A DNA stretch of 64,000 bases, taken from contig JACVTC010000115.1 of assembly GCA_016946835.1 (NCBI GenBank), positions 166,001 to 230,000 of the forward strand, written 5' to 3'. Of this stretch, positions 1 to 11,323 are shown piece by piece. The notes under the pieces were generated by a model. That model ran no database searches. It had not been told where the DNA came from and was given only the letters and a program-made list of their open reading frames with translations. Position numbers and translations under genes: made by a program. Every line of letters starts with the position of its first letter. Position 1 is the first letter of the stretch. This DNA is from Neocallimastix lanati (nom. inval.) (Eukaryota; Neocallimastigomycota; Neocallimastigomycetes; Neocallimastigales; Neocallimastigaceae).

Positions 1-267
1 CTTAGAAGCAGAATTGGATTCAACTTCAGTTTTAAGTACTCTATTATCAATTTTAACAATATTTGTAATAATTGGTAATTTGAAGTGAAATCCTTCGTTA
101 AGAACATTATCCGATACTTTTCCTAATCTCACCACAACACCTGTATGACCAGCATCAATCACAGTAAAGGAACTAAAAACGAGAAGTATTACAACAACAG
201 TAATAATAAAATAAATAAATCCAATTATGATTTTCTTATTAAATTTTTTTTCCTTTTCAATATCCAT
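1..267 (-). CDS. SPFH/prohibitin-like membrane protein, copy A (partial, cut by window edge)
   Basis: The first 89 codons of an SPFH-family gene read leftward from the ATG at 267 and run off the window start. The protein begins with a short lysine-rich cytosolic tail, then one membrane segment (about residues 12-33), then the start of the SPFH domain with the motif AGHTGVVVRLGKVSDNV. It is nearly identical to the full copy at 4575-5417; one visible change is Val for Ile at residue 30. SPFH proteins form ring-like oligomers on membranes and often scaffold proteases or lipid domains. The sequence resembles the bacterial prohibitin-like branch more than fungal Phb1/Phb2. No stop or frameshift lies in the visible part, so the copy is probably intact. 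Confidence 0.85.
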   Translation of the reverse strand, partial: MDIEKEKKFNKKIIIGFIYFIITVVVILLVFSSFTVIDAGHTGVVVRLGKVSDNVLNEGFHFKLPIITNIVKIDNRVLKTEVESNSASK

Positions 268-1620
268 TATTATTTTTTAATTTATTTTTTTTTTTTTTAA
301 TTTATTAATATATATTTTATTTTTTTTTTTTTATTAATTTATTAATTTAATTTTATATTTAGATTTATTTATTTTTTTAAGATATTTTTTATTTAAATTT
401 TTAGTTTTATTGTTATTTTATTTTTTTGTTTTTAGTTTGTTTTTTGTTTTTTGTTTTTTAGTTTTTAGTTTTTTATTATTTTAAGGAAAAAAAGGAATAT
501 TTATATGAAAAAAAAAAAATTAATTTAATGAATAAATGGAATAAATTTTTTTTTATTATATATTATATTAAGGCAGTAAAAATATTTAAATCTATACTAA
601 ATTTAATATTATTAATGATTGATCACGTGGATTATAAACATTTTTTTTAAAATCAGAATATTCATTAAACAATAAATTTAAAAATGTTAAAATAAAAATT
701 AATTTATTGTGATAATTCTTTTTTTCTTTATTTCTTTCTTATATTTAATTTTTTTAAAAAAAGAATGTTAACTTTATATAATTTTTTCTATAGTATATTT
801 TCATGAAATTAAATAAAAAATTGATTTTATTTTTTTATTTTTAGTTTTAGTTTTCTATTTTTTTAATTGTATTAAAAAATTGTTTTTATGTGATTTTCTT
901 TTTTTCCTAAATTACATCAATTTTTTAAAATTACAAATTAAATATGTATTGTGTGTAAAATTTAAAAAAAGAAAATTAAAATTATATATTCATTGTTTGC
1001 TAAACAGAAATAATAAAAAAATATTGTTTTAATTAATATATATTAAACTGAAAATATTAAAAATAATGTATTAAATAATATTAATAAAAATAACAATGAA
1101 TTTCTTTTATTAATAAATATCTATATACTTTTAACAAAAAAAAATTAATTATTCAATTATTTAAATTATAAATTTATTAATAAAATAATTAAATTTTAGT
1201 ATGAAATATATTTATCAATAATTTTTTAAAAAATTTATTAGAATTTGATTTATCAAAATAATTCTTACTTTGTTAACATGTAAAGCAATTTAAATCTATT
1301 TTCTTCCTTATTATCACCCTTTTAACAATTTTGACTAATTGTGTAACAATAAAAATATAAATATAAATTTTCATCCATGATAATTAGTTACCGTAGTTCT
1401 GCATTGAATGTATGTATATATACACATATATTTTAAAAAAAAAATAATAATAATAAAATTAATTATTAAGTTAAAATTAAGATCTATAATAAATTGCTGA
1501 ATGTTCTTTTACGAAAAAAAATTTTTTTATAATAATTTTAATTTTTTATTAACAAAAACATAAATTTTAATAATTTTGATCAATCCACATTTTTTAAGTT
1601 CTAATTGAATTATATATATA
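268..1620 (-). repeat. Duplicated upstream (promoter-side) flank of SPFH copy A
   Basis: This AT-rich stretch has no gene of its own. It matches 5418-6700 (upstream of copy B) almost base for base, including a conserved purine-rich block near 483-505, the CACGTG box at 624 and a block near 1380-1420. It is therefore part of the amplified SPFH unit. Homopolymer lengths differ slightly between the two copies, as expected for recent duplicates. Confidence 0.75.
624..629. promoter_or_regulatory. CACGTG palindrome upstream of SPFH copy A
   Basis: A perfect CACGTG lies 357 bp upstream of the start codon of copy A. The same box is found upstream of copies B, C and D. CACGTG is the E-box core bound by fungal bHLH factors of the Cbf1/Pho4/USF type. 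Binding here is inferred. Confidence 0.35.
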
Positions 1621-1656
1621 AATATAAAAAATAATATATATATAATATATCTTTTT

Positions 1657-1709
1657 TATTTATTTATTTATTTATTTATTTATTCGTTTATTTGTTTGTT
1701 TAATTAATT

Positions 1710-1742
<33 letters not shown>

Positions 1743-1773
1743 TTCGTTTATTTGTTTGTTTAATTAATTAATT

Positions 1774-1815
<42 letters not shown>

Positions 1816-1873
1816 TTATTCGTTTATTTGTTTGTTTAATTAATTAATTATTTATTTATTTATTTATTTATTT
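1657..1873. repeat. Minisatellite, about 60-75 bp unit, three copies
   Basis: Three head-to-tail units, each with an ATTCGTTTATTTGTTTG-type core (at about 1682, 1742 and 1817) followed by TTAA and TTTA runs. It sits between the SPFH copy A unit and the remnant flank at 1890-2400. No coding content is seen. Confidence 0.8.
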
Positions 1874-1889
1874 ATATACTTTTTTAATA

Positions 1890-2059
1890 TAAATTTTATA
1901 TAATTATTTCTTATAAAAATATATTGCATGACTGTTTGAAATTAGTATTTAATAGTATTTATATTTTAATAATTTCATTTTTAAATAATATTTTTAATAA
2001 TATTTAAATGAAGAATAATATTTTATTTTTTGGGTATAGTATTTAATGTTAAAATAATG

Positions 2060-2131
<72 letters not shown>

Positions 2132-2560
2132 AAATATTAATATCTGTTATTTATTTTTAATATTGTATTTTTTTTAATAATAGAAATTAAAGACAATATT
2201 ATTATATTATAATATAAATTTTTATAATTTACTAAATATTTTATAATTTACTAAATATTTTATAATTTTATAAATTTATATTTTATTAAAATAATATATT
2301 AACTTATTTATTAGATAATAAATTTTTCATTTCCTTTTTTTAATTTTTTTTTAATATATTTATATTTTATGTACAATATTATATAAATTATATAAGCATC
2401 GTTGTATTTATATTTTTATAATTTCGTTTTTAATAATATTTTAAATAATATTTAAAGGAATAATTATATTTTATTTTTTGGGTATAATATTTAATGTTAT
2501 AATAATTTTTATTATTATTAGTATTATTATTATTATTTTTATTTTTATTTTTATTAAAAG
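1890..2560. repeat. Remnant 3' flank of a lost SPFH copy with (ATT)n microsatellite
   Basis: No gene is visible. The segment resembles the downstream flank of SPFH copy D (about 20530-21000), including the block ending in TTTTTGGGTATAGT. A pure ATT array occupies about 2060-2130. A second, diverged copy of the same block follows at about 2400-2520. It is read as the 3' side of an SPFH unit whose gene body is gone. Confidence 0.5.
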
Positions 2561-2655
2561 AAATTCCTAAAGAAAAATATTCCAAAGAAATGTTGGATTG
2601 TTGCATGAAGATTTACCCAAAAATTAGGTGTAGATTATAAGGAAACCTTTTCCTA
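2561..2655 (+). pseudogene. Ty1/copia reverse-transcriptase fragment (short copy)
   Basis: Plus-strand debris of a copia-type reverse transcriptase. With frame corrections it reads like the RT start, RLV..GFTQKLGVDYKETFS, a hallmark of copia polymerases. It is the truncated twin of the longer fragment at 16250-16860, and both end at the same junction with a broken SPFH 5' end. Reading is broken by small indels, so it is non-functional. Confidence 0.7.
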
Positions 2656-2764
2656 AGACTCATAACAGCTAATAATGAGAAGTATTTCAATAACAGCCAT
2701 AATAAAATAAATAAATCCAATTATGATTTTCTTAGTATTTTTTTTTCTTATTTTCAAAATCCAT
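2653..2764 (-). pseudogene. SPFH gene 5'-end remnant, fused to copia debris
   Basis: From an ATG at 2764 the minus strand encodes MDFENKKKK and then a stop, because one extra A shifts the frame. After correcting that base, the start of an SPFH protein follows through the membrane segment (TKKIIIGFIYFIMAVIEILL) before homology ends at the copia fragment. Only about 35 codons remain. The same broken structure occurs at 16858-16969. Confidence 0.8.
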
Positions 2765-4574
2765 TATTATTTATTAATTTATTTTTTTTTAATTTATAAA
2801 TTTGATTATATATATCTATTTATTTATAATTTTTAATATATTTTTTATTTAATTTTAGTTTTTATTTTTTATTTTTGTTTTCTTTTTTTTTTTATTCTTT
2901 GATTTTGTTTTTATTTTTATTTTTGTTTTTGTTCGTTTGTTTTGGTTTTTCGATATTTGTTTTTCAGTTTTTTATTTTTTTAAGGAAAAAAAAAAAAAGG
3001 AATATTTATATAAAAAAAATAATAATAATACTTTAATGAATAAATAAAATATAATAATTTTTTAAAAAATAATTTTATTTTATTTAATTTTTTATTTTTA
3101 ATTTTTTTTTTTTAGACTAAGAAGAGAATACACTTCCAGTGCTTTATTAAATAGAAGATTATATTTTTATGAATTACATTTTTAATGTAGTAACATGATC
3201 ACCAGTTAAATATAAAATAATAAAACAAAAAAGTAGAATCTCTAAAATAGATAGTGTGGTATCCACTAAATTCTCCCCTAAACCACAAGAAAGATCATTT
3301 TTATTATATTAAAAACAGTAAAAAAAATTAAACCTACAATAAATTTGATATTATTAGTGACTAATCATGTGAAATGTAAATATTATTTTAAATATTATTT
3401 TTTAAAAATCATAATATTAAAATTATATAAAAATTGTTAATATATAAATTTATTTTAACAATTCTCTTTTTCTTTATATCTATTTTATATTTATTTTAGA
3501 AAAAGAATTTTAACTTTATATAATTTCTTTCTATGGTATACTTTTTTATAAATTAAATAAAATATTGTTTTTCTTTTTTCATTATTAGTTTTCTATTATT
3601 TTAATTATATTAAAATTGTTTTTAAGTGATTTTCCTATATTTCATCAATTTTTAAAAATTACAAAATTTTATAATTTATTTGTAAAATTTAGCAAAAAAT
3701 AAAAAAATTAAAAATATATATTTATAAACAAAAATATTAAAAAAAATATTTTAATTAATAATATATAATATGTATTAAACAGAAAAAAATAAAATTAATG
3801 TATTAAATAATATTATTAAATATAATAATGAATTCTTTTATTAATAAATATCACTAAACTTTAACAAAAAAAAATAATTTATCAATTATTAAAATTATAA
3901 ATTTTATTAATGAAATAATTAAATGTTAGTATGAAATATATTTATAATTAATTTGATTAGATTTTGATTTATCAAAATAATTCATGAGTTTTTAATTTTG
4001 AAAAACAATTTAGATTTATTTTCTTTATTACTAACTTTATATTCACCTTTTTCAAATTTTGACCAATTGCGTAATAATAAAAATGTAAATATCAATTACA
4101 CCTCTCATAATAATAATTAGTTATCATATATATATTAGAAAAAAAAAATTAAAAAGAAGTAATTGTTGAGTTAAAATTAAGATCTATCAATAAATTACGA
4201 AATATTCCATTATGCAAATAAAATTTTTCATAATAATGATTACACACTTAAACTTAATAATAATATTTTATTTTTATTTCTTGCTATATAATTTTAATAT
4301 TTGTTATTTATTTTTAATATTTTATTTTATTTTCACATTAACTTTAAAAACAATATTACTATATTATTATATAAATGTTTTAAAATTTTATAAATTTATA
4401 TTTTAATTTAATAATATTATATCTTATTTAAGAGATATTAAATTTTCTTCGTGTTTATTTTTTTTTTCATTTAATTTAAAAAATATATACAATATTATAT
4501 GCAAGGTTTGAAATAAGTACAACGAAATTCCCGTTTTGTTTTAATTTTCAAAATAATTTACATATTTATTATTT

Positions 4575-5417
4575 TTATTTTCCTTTTTTATCATCTTTAA
4601 GTCCATTACTGCTAATAAATGAACTCATATCAAATAATGCTGATCCTCCTGATGTAACAGTAGGAAATTTTCCATCCCATTTTTCAACAAATTCCATCAT
4701 AATGACTTTATCTGTTAATTGTTGGTTTTTAAGTTGATAGGCTTCCGATTCTGCTTTAGCCTTTTCAACAGTTTGACTAGCTTCAACTTTAATTCTTGCA
4801 AGATCTTGTTCAGCTTTTAATGCTTGTTGTTGAGCTGTTTGTTTGGCTTCAATGGCTTTACTAAATTCTTTTGAGAACTCAAAATTAATGATATTGAATA
4901 CTTCAATATTTAATCCACAAGGATTAATCTTTTGTGAAATTTCTTTTTCCATTTCTGAAGATACTATTGCACGTTTGGTAATGAGTTCTTCTGCAGTATA
5001 TTTAGATGCAACCGATTTCATACATTCTTGAATAGCTGGATTTACAATAACTGTTTCAAAGCCTTGACCAACATTCTTATAAATACTAGCAGAAGAATTG
5101 GTATTTACTCTGTAGTTTACTGATACTTTTGAAGAAATAGATTGTAAATCCTTAGAAGCAGAATTGGATTCAACTTCGGTTTTAAGTACTCTATTATCAA
5201 TTTTAACAATATTTGTAATAATTGGTAATTTGAAGTGAAATCCTTCGTTAAGAACATTATCTGATACTTTTCCTAATCTCACCACAACACCTGTATGACC
5301 AGCATCGATTACAGTGAAGGAGCTAAAAATGAGAAGTATTACAACAACAGTAATAATAAAATAAATAAATCCAATTATGATTTTCTTATTAAATTTTTTT
5401 TCCTTTTCAATATCCAT
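4575..5417 (-). CDS. SPFH/prohibitin-like membrane protein, copy B
   Basis: Intact intronless 280-residue protein. Order: basic N-terminus (1-12), membrane segment (about 13-33), SPFH domain (about 34-190, with AGHTGVVVRLGKVSDNV and NEGFHFKLPIITNIVKIDN), an alanine/glutamate-rich helix likely to form a coiled coil (about 186-240, KAIEAKQTAQQQALKAEQDL), a WDGKFPTVTSGG loop and a lysine-rich tail. SPFH proteins of this form oligomerise on a membrane and commonly hold membrane proteases; which membrane is used here is unknown. The AIEAKQ..KAEQDLARIKVEA and KWDGKLPTVT signatures resemble bacterial (clostridial-type) members, suggesting horizontal transfer. Residue 167 is Cys where copies C and D have Tyr. 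The upstream flank carries a CACGTG box. Confidence 0.92.
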   Translation of the reverse strand: MDIEKEKKFNKKIIIGFIYFIITVVVILLIFSSFTVIDAGHTGVVVRLGKVSDNVLNEGFHFKLPIITNIVKIDNRVLKTEVESNSASKDLQSISSKVSVNYRVNTNSSASIYKNVGQGFETVIVNPAIQECMKSVASKYTAEELITKRAIVSSEMEKEISQKINPCGLNIEVFNIINFEFSKEFSKAIEAKQTAQQQALKAEQDLARIKVEASQTVEKAKAESEAYQLKNQQLTDKVIMMEFVEKWDGKFPTVTSGGSALFDMSSFISSNGLKDDKKGK

Positions 5418-6700
5418 TATTATTTATTTTTTTTTTAATTTATTAATATATATTTTATTTTTTTTTAATTTATTAATTTAATTTTATATTTAAATTTATT
5501 TATTTTTTTAATATATTTTTTATTTAAGTTTTTATTTTTATTTTATTTTTTGTTTTTTTGTCTGTTTTTGTTTTTTAGTTTTTTAGTTTTTTATTATTTT
5601 AAGGAAAAAAGGAATATTTATATAAAAAAAAAAAAAATAATTTAATGAATAAATGGAATAAATTTTTTTTATTATATATTATATTAAAGGCAGTAAAAAT
5701 ATTTAAATCTATACTAAATTTAATATTATTAATGATTGATCACGTGGATTATAAACATTTTTTTTAAAATCAGAATATTCATTAAACAATAAATTTAAAA
5801 ATGTTAAAATAAAAATTAATTTATTGTGATAATTCTTTTTTTCTTTATTTCTTTTTTATATTTAATTTTTTTAAAAAAGAATGTTAACTTTATATAATTT
5901 TTTCTATAGTATATTTTCATGAAATTAAATGAAAAATTGTTTTTATTTTTAGTTTTAGTTTTCTATTTTTTTAATTGTATTAAAAAATTGTTTTTATGTG
6001 ATTTTCTTTTTTTCCTAAATTACATCAATTTTTTAAAATTACAAAATTAAATATGTATTGTGTGTAAAATTTAAAAAAAGAAAATTAAAATTATATATTC
6101 ATTGTTTGCTAAACAAAAATAATAAAAAATATTATTTTAATTAATATATATTAAACTGAAAATATTAAAAATAATATATTAAATAATATTAATAAATATA
6201 ACAATGAATTTCTTTTATTAATAAATATCAATATACTTTAACAAAAAAAAATTAATTATTCAATTATTTAAATTATAAATTTATTAATAAAATAATTAAA
6301 TTTTAGTATGAAATATATTTATCAATAATTTTTTAAAAAATTTATTAGAATTTGATTTATCAAAATAATTCTTACTTTGTTAACATGTAAAGCAATTTAA
6401 ATCTATTTTCTTCCTTATTATCTTTATACTCACCCTTTTACCAATTTTGACCAATTGTATAACAATAAAAATATAAATATAAATTTTCATCCATGATAAT
6501 TAGTTACCGTAGTTCTGCATTGAATGTATGTATATATACACATATATTTTAAAAAAAAAAAAAATAAAAATAATAAAATTAATTATTAAGTTAAAATTAA
6601 GATCTATAATAAATTACTGAATGTTCTTTTACGAAAAAAAAATTTTTTATAATAATTTTAATTTTTTTAATATTTTTTAAGTTCTAATTGAATTATATAT
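5418..6700 (-). repeat. Duplicated upstream flank of SPFH copy B
   Basis: This gene-free promoter-side DNA is nearly identical to 268-1620. Similarity fades at about 6690-6720, which marks the end of the duplicated unit. Confidence 0.75.
5741..5746. promoter_or_regulatory. CACGTG palindrome upstream of SPFH copy B
   Basis: A perfect E-box core 324 bp upstream of the copy B start, in the same sequence context as the box at 624. Confidence 0.35.
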
Positions 6701-6929
6701 ATAAATATAAAAAATTTCTTTTACACTATATATTTTAGAATAATAATTACTAGTTTCTATATTTTTATAATTCTATAACATATTTTCAAGGAACCAACTT
6801 ATTACAATAGTTTTTAAATAATAATTTTAAGATAAATCTAAAATTAAATATAAATATAAATTATTTAAAACCTGTTAAATGTAACATAAATTGTTATAAA
6901 ATTAACTAATAATTTAATTTATCGAATAA

Positions 6930-7170
6930 TATATAGGACGAATTAAAACTAAACAAATCTCATATTCTAATTCTTACGGAACTGTCACACTAAGTATCAT
7001 ACTCAATACCTCTATTATTGATTTTTATGATATAATTCATTGTTCCAGTGAATACTCATTAATATTTATTAGTATCCTTTTCCTTACCCTTGTACGTTAA
7101 ATCAATAACATCATAACAATTGGAAATACCTAATGATTCCATTGAAAGAGAAGAAGATATAATTTTCAAT
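6930..7170 (-). pseudogene. Possible decayed coding remnant, unidentified
   Basis: This stretch is richer in GC than its surroundings. On the minus strand it reads SMESLGISNCYDVIDLTYKG and then, past two stops, TGTMNYIIKINNRGIEYDT. Codon use and composition look like former coding sequence. I do not recognise the protein. No intact frame, start or splice signals are evident. Confidence 0.25.
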
Positions 7171-8044
7171 ATTTCATGATATTAAAAATTAAAAATATTA
7201 AATAAAAAAATATAAAAAAAATACTAATAGAAAAATAATAATTAAAAATAAAGATTTTATATATTATGAAATTTTACTATAATTAATTTTTATTAATATT
7301 TATATATATATATATATAAAAAAAAAAAAGTTTTTTTTTTTTTTTTTTTAAATATATATTATAGTAAAATATTTAATATATAATATAAGAATTTTAAAAA
7401 AATAAGAAATCTTGATTTTTCTTAATAATATCCAATTTTTCATTTTTTTAATATCTTGATTTAATACAATAAAAAACAATTATTTATGATTCTATATTCT
7501 ATATATAACCTTTTCACCATTATTCAAATTGTTATTCTTTTTTATTCATTGGTTGAGGTTGACCTTTTTATATATATATATATATTAAAATTTAATAATA
7601 ATAATAATAATTGAATGAAAATTAAAATTCATCAATTAATTGATGGTGATACATTAATAGATTAATATTTTAAATTTCCCCTCTCTTTTTTTTTTTTTTT
7701 TTTAATCCAAATTTCCTTTAATTATATATATATGATATTTTTATAATAATAAAAAAAATTTTTTTTTGTTTTTTTTTAAAGAAAAAAACCACCACTTTTT
7801 CATTAATAAATAATAAAATTTAATATAAATAAAAAACAAAAAAATAAAAAAAAAAAAAAAAAGGAATTAAAAAATTTAAATATTTAATAAAATATATAAT
7901 ATTATTAAAAAAATTTTTTTTATTGATTTAGTAATATATAATTGAGGAATTTAATAATAATAATTTTTTATTTATATTATATATAAATATTAATTCCGAA
8001 TTAATATAAAATTCTTATTATTTTATATCAATCATATAAAACTT

Positions 8045-9022
8045 TTATAATTCTAAATAGTTTTTATCTTTTTCCAGATCGTCAAGAAGAAAACAATCTT
8101 CTGATGGATCTTTATTAGAGTTAAACAAACTATTGGAAAAATTTAATAGATTAGAGTTTCTTCCAATACCTTTAAAGTATTGCAAATTTTTTTGACCATC
8201 TTTATCAATAATTCGTTTTTTTGCTTCAAATGCTATGAAATTATTAGAATTTCTTTCATTTTTATCGGTTAAATATCTATTTTCTTTTTCAAGATCGTTA
8301 ATTTTATTGTTTTTTTCTAATAATTGAAAATTTAACTTCTGTTGTTCATTTCTTAAAAATTCGTTGCTCATTGTAATGGTTGAATTTTTAATCCTTAAAG
8401 CCATATTATTATCTCTAATATTATTATTTTCATAGTTTAAAAAACTGTTCATATAATTTAAACGATTTAATTCATTTTCCCTGTTTCTCCTATCTATCTC
8501 TTCCATTTTTTCAGAAATTTTTAAATGATTATTTTCATCTCTTAAATCATTATTTTTATCTTTTAACTTATTATTTTCTTGTTTAAGATGACTAATTTCT
8601 ACATTATTTTTTGATTCATTTTCTTTTAATTCTCTCATTAAATAATAATTTTTATCTTCTTTTTCTATCAGTTTTTCAAGTAATTTATCATTTTCTGTTT
8701 TCTTTTTTTCGATAGTAGTACTTAATTCTTTTACCTTTTCATTATTAATTTTTTCTTTCTCGTCAATTTTTTCTTTGAGTGATGATACTTCTTTCTGTAA
8801 TTCCTCTACCTGACTGGAATATTTTCTTAATTTTTTACAAAGAAGAGATAATAAAATTCTGATTCGTTTATCCTGATTCTCTTCAAGTAATATATCAACT
8901 TTTTCATAATAGTCCAGAAAAGGTTCAATATACATCAATTCAAAGAAATTACTTCCCAAATCCTGAAATTTTCTTGATACAATACTATCAAGCATAAAAT
9001 TTCCATTATCAAATTCATTCAT
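8045..9022 (-). CDS. Coiled-coil protein, full-length copy 1
   Basis: Intronless 325-residue protein of unknown function. Residues 1-60 form a compact, probably helical N-terminal module (SNFFELMYIEPFLDYYEKVD). From about 65 to 275 the chain is a long heptad-rich coiled coil with many Glu, Lys and Asn residues, and the C-terminus is acidic (LLDDLEKDKNYLEL). No signal peptide or membrane segment is seen. The N-terminal module recurs in the truncated paralogue at 12646-13575 and, more distantly, in the tail-anchored protein at 10007-10891, so the three form a local family. A structural or scaffold role is a guess from the coiled coil alone. The Asn and Lys richness partly reflects the genome's A bias. 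Confidence 0.8.
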   Translation of the reverse strand: MNEFDNGNFMLDSIVSRKFQDLGSNFFELMYIEPFLDYYEKVDILLEENQDKRIRILLSLLCKKLRKYSSQVEELQKEVSSLKEKIDEKEKINNEKVKELSTTIEKKKTENDKLLEKLIEKEDKNYYLMRELKENESKNNVEISHLKQENNKLKDKNNDLRDENNHLKISEKMEEIDRRNRENELNRLNYMNSFLNYENNNIRDNNMALRIKNSTITMSNEFLRNEQQKLNFQLLEKNNKINDLEKENRYLTDKNERNSNNFIAFEAKKRIIDKDGQKNLQYFKGIGRNSNLLNFSNSLFNSNKDPSEDCFLLDDLEKDKNYLEL

Positions 9023-9440
9023 TATTTTTTTTTATTATAATTAATCGTTGAATTTATAATGATAAATGAAATTATATGTATTTATATATATTTTTAAGTT
9101 TTATTTAAAAAGGAAAATATTTTTTTATTAAGTATTGTTTGTTCCTTTTTTTTTTAACCAATAGCAATAAAAAATGTATATATTTAATAAATAATATAAT
9201 ATCAATATATTAATATGTTTTTATGTATTTCACATAAATAGAAAAAAAAATATTTTCAAAAATTTAAATAGAAATTTTTTTTAAAAAAAATTATATCCAT
9301 CAAAAGATCTATTTGATCTATTATTATATAAAATAAAAATGAACTTTTATGTCTATTTTTAACTTTCTTATTTAATTATTTGAAAATTTTTAAAGACATA
9401 AAATTTTAAAACCAATAAATTAGCATTTATATGTAATATC

Positions 9441-9556
<116 letters not shown>

Positions 9557-9828
9557 TTAATAACAATAATATTATTAGTAATAGTAATAATGATTTTTAA
9601 TTTTGAAAGTAAATATATCGATAATCATTAGATAAATCATAATTAATTAATGATAATAATATATATAATCATAATATCCATATAATTTCAAATAGAATAA
9701 TGTATCAATATATTTATAATAATCAATAAATCATCAATCTACAATATAATATTCAGAGTTATCCATATTATATAATAATCAATAATTTTTAAAATATAAA
9801 AAAATTATTGATTTATTCATTATATTTT

Positions 9829-9859
<31 letters not shown>

Positions 9860-10006
9860 TTAGATTAATTATTAATATAATTAATTCTCTTTAAAATATT
9901 GAAATTAGTATTATATGTAATTAATTGAAAAATATAAGAATTAAATAGGTTAATAACCATAAATAATAATAATAACTAAATAATAATATAAATAATAAAA
10001 TTGATA

Positions 10007-10891
10007 TTAAAGATGAGAAATAATTAAAATAATTAGAAAGAATACTATAATTAAAATGACATAAGATTTGTTTATTTTATTTGAAATTTCAGTAGTTATT
10101 ACAATTTCTTTCAAGCCATCATACATAAAATCTGGTTTTATGGTAATTGTTCCTTCCTTTTTTATAGTAATTACCTTTCTTTGTAGTTCAGGTTCAATAT
10201 CAGTTTTTACAATTACTTTTTTTAGACCATAATATTCTTCATTTGGTTCTATTATAGTGGTTTTATCCTTATTTTTCTTATCTATAGTAATCACTTTTTC
10301 TTGTAGCTTTGGTTTAACATCGGTTTTTATTGTTATTTTTTTAATACCATGATTAGAAGTTATTACATTTTCCCCATTATTTTTAATTGTTATATTTCTG
10401 TTTTCAAAATTGCCTAAAATATTTTCAATTTCCATACTTTTTTTTTCTAAATTCTTATTTTTTTCTTCTAAATTTAAGTATAAAGTTTCATTTTCTTTTT
10501 TAGTATTATTCAATTGTTCTAAATTTTCAGTAATTTCGTTTTTAAGATATTGAATTTCCTCATCATTCTCTTTGATATTTTTCTTATATTTCTTTTCTTG
10601 TTCCATTTGTTCTGAACATATTTTATATAAATTAAATAATTTTTTCATGACAATTTTATTAAAAGCAGTTGATTTCTCTTCAGGTGTTAGAAATTCTAGT
10701 TCAATTTTTTCATCCTCACTCAAATATGGCATAAGATAATCATAAAGTTCAAACTTTTCACTTTTTCTTTCTTCATCGATTTTTCCTCCTTTTTGATCCT
10801 TTATATTTTTATCATCAACGTCATTACTTAAAGGAAACTTTCCTTTTTCACGTTGTTCTTTTCTATCTTTTAATTCATTTGATATGGTCAT
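10007..10891 (-). CDS. Tail-anchored coiled-coil protein with phage-like beta repeats
   Basis: Intronless 294-residue protein. Residues 1-45 are charged and disordered. Residues 47-100 (FELYDYLMPYLSEDEKIELE..) resemble the N-terminal module of the neighbouring coiled-coil proteins, and 95-160 form a coiled coil. Residues about 166-270 hold three repeats of roughly 35 residues with the pattern KVITI..G..TI.P...Y.GLKKV.VKTDI.P.LQ. Residues 275-293 (SYVILIIVFFLIILIISHL) are a single membrane segment at the extreme C-terminus. The repeat resembles the YDGLSKVTV-type repeats of phage tail and Gram-positive surface proteins. The topology suggests a tail-anchored protein with its bulk in the cytosol. 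Function is unknown. Bacterial or phage origin of the repeat region is inferred from the motif, not proven. Confidence 0.8.
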   Translation of the reverse strand: MTISNELKDRKEQREKGKFPLSNDVDDKNIKDQKGGKIDEERKSEKFELYDYLMPYLSEDEKIELEFLTPEEKSTAFNKIVMKKLFNLYKICSEQMEQEKKYKKNIKENDEEIQYLKNEITENLEQLNNTKKENETLYLNLEEKNKNLEKKSMEIENILGNFENRNITIKNNGENVITSNHGIKKITIKTDVKPKLQEKVITIDKKNKDKTTIIEPNEEYYGLKKVIVKTDIEPELQRKVITIKKEGTITIKPDFMYDGLKEIVITTEISNKINKSYVILIIVFFLIILIISHL

Positions 10892-11021
10892 TTTGATCTT
10901 TAAAAATAAATGATTTTTTAAATTTCGAAAAATAAAAATTATTAATATGTTTTCATTTAAAATTTATAAAAACTTTTCTATTAACAGTTTAAAAAAAAAA
11001 CTTTAAAAATCTATTTATAAT

Positions 11022-11059
<38 letters not shown>

Positions 11060-11274
11060 AATAAAAAGAAAAAAGGAAATAAAAAGAAAAAAAATTAAAT
11101 TAAATTAAATAAAAATTTAAAAAATAAATGGACCTAATTATAATTAAATTTAATACTCATTTTAAATTTAAATTCATGAAAAAAAGCTTTATAAAATAGT
11201 AAGTTAAATAATATCAATTTATGTAAAATAAATTGATTTGATTTAATTTATTTGAATATAACTAAAGAAGTAAA

Positions 11275-11323
<49 letters not shown>

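Larger units (their letters stand above)
2570..5420. repeat. Segmental duplication (partner 16770-19420)
   Basis: From the copia fragment through the broken SPFH 5' end, the AT-rich spacer (2765-4574) and the whole of SPFH copy B, this block matches 16770-19420 at very high similarity. Differences are homopolymer and microsatellite lengths and a roughly 180 bp deletion in the right-hand partner (counterpart of about 3680-3880). The spacer itself shows no gene in either copy; an all-hydrophobic 64-codon ORF at 4212-4406 is an artefact of AT richness. Confidence 0.85.

Noticed and set aside
4212-4406. 64-codon plus-strand frame, nearly all Leu/Ile/Phe/Tyr
   Set aside because: AT-rich DNA yields such hydrophobic frames by chance. 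The duplicated copy of this region (about 18212-18400) is altered without regard to frame.
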